Part shown: positions 60,459 to 64,000 of the stretch, piece by piece
Layout of the letters: each line of letters starts with the position of its first letter
Numbering within the stretch: position 1 is the stretch's first letter
Origin: Cardiocondyla obscurior
Taxonomy: Eukaryota > Arthropoda > Insecta > Hymenoptera > Formicidae
Length of the DNA: 64,000 nt
NCBI RefSeq assembly: GCF_019399895.1
Contig: NC_091873.1
Location: 4,100,001 to 4,164,000 of the forward strand
Direction: 5' to 3'
The notes under the pieces: model-generated
Databases searched by the model: none
The model's input: only the letters and a program-made list of their open reading frames with translations
Told to the model about the DNA's origin: nothing
Made by a program: the position numbers and the translations under genes

Positions 60459-61791
60459 TGTCACGATAACTCTTTTATTCTCTCCTCCCGGAGGAGAGAG
60501 TCGTGATCAAAAAGGGACGACCGTACACGGACGAAAAATCCGTGCACCGACGTGCCACGAGGGGTAGGGAGGGAGGAGGGGTCGCGGTACCTCGGCCGTA
60601 TTCCGGCGCGGGACGGCGGAATCTCGCACGAACACGATTTTTGGGCGCCAGGCACGGGCTTCGCCGTGCCGATTTTTATCTCGGACTAGTTATCCGGTCC
60701 TCGACAATTCCTACCGAATTCGAATCGCCGTCACGCGCGGGGGCTAGCCCATTCGAACGGAGAGGGGCGGGGTATAGCACGCGGAATTCTCGGACAAACG
60801 GGAACGACGACACAAAATAAGGCGTACGCGAACACGACCATAAACAGAGGATCCGTTTATTATGTTCAACGGAACAAACAAATATATAAAAAAATTATAA
60901 CAAAAATTAAAGTAAGCGCACGAGAGTGAAATCTTCTCGCGTCGGCTCTGGATGTTGTGATGCCGGCCACGCGTCTCCCCTACACGCGACGGGCCTCCAC
61001 GGGACACCGCGGCACGAGAGAATTTACGCGAAAACTCGCCTGTCGCAAACGAGACCGCGTGATCACTTTTCCGACCTCGGCCGCTGCCGAGGGCTCTCCG
61101 TACGGACGCGACGGACGACAGCTTCCCATACGATCGAATCAATCAACGCAAGCGAATCATCCCGGTAGGTCTCGCGGGGCCCAGTCACCGGCCCTTGGAC
61201 GCCCGTCGGCTGCCACTCACTAACGTTACGTCCTTGTCTCGCGACAAGGATCCTCCAAAATAATCTAACGGGCCCGCGTGCCCGTTGTAGGTGGCCGGGT
61301 ATCGTCCAGAGCCGTGTCGGTTTCCCCGGGAGGCAGAGGGCTGTACAATATATAATAGTTCCGCAAAGCGGGTGGAAGATCTCACCGAATAAACACTCCC
61401 TGACTTCCGGAGACGTCCTCGCGTTCCCTCGCACTCTAGCTCTCTCTCTCGTTCTCGCTCTCGCTCTAGTCGTTCTCGCTCACTCCGGCTATCGCTCGCT
61501 AGGCCCTGTCGATCGCCCGTCTATACCGCCGGTCTATACGGAAGAGAGCGAGGACCGCGCGAATTTTCGGCACGAGGCCCGGCGCATCCCCACTCCCGCG
61601 TCTCGCGGATTTTTTCGCGCGCCACGCCGCCGATTTCCCGCGAGAGCCGCTGCCCTCACAGGGCCCTATTGATACTAATAGGTTGGCGCGAGCCTCGGAT
61701 AAGCCGTTATCGCAACAATTCCCCCCGCAGGTAATTCTCGGCATTTGTGACGGCCGCGGGAGCTGCAACGAAGCAGCGAGGCCACGTCACA
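60459..61791 (-). repeat. Gypsy-3 LTR, copy 3 (shared by units 2 and 3)
   Basis: 1333 bp. Near-identical to copy 2 except for several small deletions clustered near its right end (61760-61791), which continue into 61792-61930. Confidence 0.75.
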
Positions 61792-62385
61792 ACTCCCCAC
61801 GCCGAGTGAGAGCGTATCGGGGGTCTTCCACCCCAGCCCCCGACCTCCGGAGGTGGGCTACGGGTCCCCGAAGCCTCTCAGTCACACGGCTTACTTCGTT
61901 CGAATTTCGATAGTCAGGGATCTCAAAGAATATCTAGAACTCTCCGGTGTCATCACTCATTTATTAAGCTTGCCTCACATTTCTTAGGCAATATTCGCGG
62001 AAAAACCAAAAGGCAAAAAAAAATGAAACGTTAAAGCATACCACGAAGAGGAATAAAAAGAAACTAAAAATCGAACTCTTTAAATGCATCAAAAAAAAAT
62101 TATGTTCATCGCACGCGTGCCAAAAAAAAAGAAGTTCCGCACCGGATTTGCGCAAACGAAATAACAAAACAAAGGAATAAAACAAAAAGATGAAACACAG
62201 CATCATTGAAAGAAAAATGGGTACCCGATGAGCGAACAACAAAAAAAAACTTAGTAAGCCTTCGAAAGAAAAAAAAATAAAGAAAAGAACAAACGAACAA
62301 ACAAAAAAAAATTATTAGGCAGTCTCTGGTTGCTCTCGGTCCATTTCCTGTTCTGGTCCTGCGTTCTTCAGCCCGGCGTGGGTCC
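61792..62385 (-). other. Gypsy-3 unit 3, region between ORF3 and LTR
   Basis: Shorter than in units 1 and 2 because of a cluster of 1-5 base deletions at 61792-61930. No gene. Confidence 0.55.
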
Positions 62386-63117
62386 TTACTCAGGGTGCCG
62401 ACGGGTCCCCGGAGAGCCTCCTCGACGTTTCGGGGCCTCGACTCCTACTTTCCCCTTTCCCGGTACGTAAGGGCCTTGTGCTCGCCATTCTTTCCCGCAG
62501 TTGGGGCAGTCCTTTACGGTGGCTCCAGGTCTGCCACAACGGTAGCAAAACTCCCGGTTCCGGGGTTGCGGGCAGTTGTGTAGGAAGTGACTCCGTGAGC
62601 CACAATTCCAGCAGCGCTCTCGCTGCGTTCCTGAGACCGATCGAGCCCGGTCCAGGGGCCTCGACACCTCCCTCTCCCCGGATCGTGATCGACGAGTCTC
62701 CTCCAGTTTCAGCTCTCGTAGCTCTCGCACCGGGGCCTCTATTTTCATTGCAGGTGTGGGCTCGTGGCCTCTCGGTTCTTCCCCACTGGGAACCTGTATC
62801 GCCCGGTCCCTTATTAACGGCGGCTTTCTGCTAAATCCCAATTGTACGGTGAAGTGTGGCACCATCAGTTCATGGGTTTGCGTGAACGTTTCCCGCCAGT
62901 AGGGGGTTGCTTGGATGGCCACTTCCTGTGTCTCCACGTAGGTTTGCGTCGAGGCCTCCGCCGTGATCGGCGCTAATCCATGCTCTCGCGCCTGTCCCGT
63001 GTGGCTCCAATGGTAGCGTAGTTCCTCCTCTATGGTTTCCCAAAATCCCGGGAGAACGTCCGCTGCACGGCAAGCATATCTCGCCCAGCCTTCTCCATCG
63101 CCACCGCCCCAGGCCAT
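62386..63117 (-). CDS. Gypsy-3 ORF3, unit 3
   Basis: 243 codons with the same translation as unit 1, including the complete two-finger C-terminus and TQT motifs. Confidence 0.75.
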   Translation of the reverse strand: MAWGGGDGEGWARYACRAADVLPGFWETIEEELRYHWSHTGQAREHGLAPITAEASTQTYVETQEVAIQATPYWRETFTQTHELMVPHFTVQLGFSRKPPLIRDRAIQVPSGEEPRGHEPTPAMKIEAPVRELRELKLEETRRSRSGEREVSRPLDRARSVSGTQRERCWNCGSRSHFLHNCPQPRNREFCYRCGRPGATVKDCPNCGKEWRAQGPYVPGKGKVGVEAPKRRGGSPGTRRHPE

Positions 63118-63150
63118 GACGAGGTACCGAGAGCCTTAGTTAGTAAAATC

Positions 63151-64000
63151 TTACGGATTCGGTGGAACATTATACATTTTCAAGTCCTTTACGTGTATCT
63201 TTCCTACGGAATTTCCTACTCGGTCCACAAGCTCGTAAACGACAGGCGACAAAACTTTTGCTATCGTAAACGGACCGTGAAATTTTCTTGCGAGCTTGGC
63301 TGCAATGTGTTGCGTGGCGGACGATAAAACGTGTTGTCTCTTAAGAACTTGATCACCGATTTTAAACCGACGATCTTTATGCCGAGCATTGTAATATCGC
63401 GCTTGCTTCTGTTGAGCCTCCTCTAAATTCTCAATAATCCATTCCCGTAAAAGTTGAATGCGCTCCATGCGCTCTTTCCATTTTTCGGGCTCTGTAGGCT
63501 CAACCTCTACGTTCGTCTCGGCTTTTCCGAGCCTAATTCCGACCGGTTGCGGTTCCCTCCCAAAATTAAGAAACGCGGGCGTAGCTTGCAGCGACTCGTG
63601 GTGTGCCGAATTATATGCGAAACGAAATTCATTAATGTGTACGTCCCATTTGCGGTGATCCCTCTCCAAATAAGCGGTAATCATGGTTTTTAAAACGCGA
63701 TTAATTCTCTCTACTGGATTAGCTTGCGGATGATATGGCGGAACAGTTGAATGATAGAGGCCGTATTTGTCCGTTAATTCTTTAATATCTCGGTTATTAA
63801 ATTCCGTGCCGTTATCCGTGAGCAGTACGCGCGGTGCGCCCCATCGAAAAATAATTAAATCTTCGATAGCTTCGCGGATTTTTGATCCTGTCGCTTTTCG
63901 GAGTGGTCGGCACTCAACCCATTTCGTGAAAAGATCTTGTAGGACGAGTAAATATGCGTGACCCGATTTACTGGTCGGTAACGGTCCCATAATATCCGCG
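63151..64000 (-). CDS. pol: Gypsy-3 Pol, unit 3, cut by the window end
   Basis: C-terminal about 280 codons of Pol, from within the integrase core ('MGPLPTSKSGHAYLL', 'LLTDNGTEF', 'NPVERINRVLK') to the stop at 63151. The frame is open to the last base of the window. Confidence 0.93.
   Translation of the reverse strand, partial: ADIMGPLPTSKSGHAYLLVLQDLFTKWVECRPLRKATGSKIREAIEDLIIFRWGAPRVLLTDNGTEFNNRDIKELTDKYGLYHSTVPPYHPQANPVERINRVLKTMITAYLERDHRKWDVHINEFRFAYNSAHHESLQATPAFLNFGREPQPVGIRLGKAETNVEVEPTEPEKWKERMERIQLLREWIIENLEEAQQKQARYYNARHKDRRFKIGDQVLKRQHVLSSATQHIAAKLARKFHGPFTIAKVLSPVVYELVDRVGNSVGKIHVKDLKMYNVPPNP

Larger units (their letters stand above)
44881..64000 (-). mobile_element. Gypsy-3 tandem array, at least three units of about 7.79 kb
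   Basis: LTR starts recur at 44881, 52675 and 60459 (spacings 7794 and 7784). Each spacer holds gag, pol and a third ORF on minus. Adjacent units share one LTR: LTR-internal-LTR-internal-LTR-internal. Pol proteins of units 1 and 2 are identical as translated. The array runs off the right end of the window. Confidence 0.95.

Noticed and set aside
1..64000. tRNA or rRNA genes
   Set aside because: I saw only tRNA-complementary primer sites of retroelements and no full cloverleaf or rRNA core sequence by eye. A covariance-model search was not possible here.

Overview
The window is eukaryotic DNA from an arthropod, most likely an insect and probably a hymenopteran such as an ant (inference from the Maverick gene set and from the mixture of Gypsy, BEL/Pao and Tc1 elements). 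I see no convincing host gene. Nearly all of the 64 kb is transposable elements inserted into one another, plus tandem repeats.

Region 1 (1-2632) holds satellite-like and simple repeats and one small broken minus-strand gene. Region 2 (2633-28196) is a decayed Maverick/Polinton, a virus-like DNA transposon. It has a compact minus-strand block of unrecognised genes (2633-4678), a tandem-repeat spacer (4834-5545), a protein-primed type DNA polymerase B on plus (5775-14875), then on minus an integrase with chromodomain, a coiled-coil protein, a conserved protein of unknown role and a packaging ATPase (16155-19971). On plus follow a phospholipase-A2-like/minor-capsid/adenain-type protease gene (19992-27837) and a small conserved gene (27861-28187). 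Almost every Maverick gene carries stops, frameshifts or lost catalytic residues, so the element is dead. It was hit by a Gypsy element (Gypsy-1, 6882-13193, with an aberrant inverted LTR), a solo LTR (14911-16036), a short insert in the ATPase gene (18978-19365) and a BEL/Pao element (BEL-2, 20606-27132, duplication ATGAG).

Region 3 (28197-42937) is the 5' part of a second Gypsy family (Gypsy-2) with a 2.7 kb LTR, a Gag with six zinc knuckles, and a pol cut off after RNase H. An apparently intact young BEL/Pao element (BEL-1, 31844-39050, duplication GATCT, 800 bp LTRs that look identical) sits inside its gag. Region 4 (42938-44880) stacks a 271 bp foldback element, a 550 bp palindromic MITE, an internally deleted Tc1-type element and a TA microsatellite. 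Region 5 (44881 to the window end) is a head-to-tail array of at least three units of a third Gypsy family (Gypsy-3, about 7.79 kb per unit) with intact gag and pol.

The observations I rate highest concern extra proteins made by these Gypsy elements. Gypsy-1 and Gypsy-2 carry an ORF wholly inside the LTR, as does the solo LTR. In Gypsy-2 a predicted splice inside the LTR creates the start codon of that ORF. In Gypsy-1 the LTR protein contains an 11-residue repeat with TQT motifs of the kind bound by dynein light chain LC8. Gypsy-3 carries a third ORF after pol, in the position where env would lie, which repeats the unusual zinc-knuckle pair of its own Gag and also has TQT motifs. Gypsy-3 pol is reached by a textbook -1 slippery heptamer. 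None of this could be tested by database search here.
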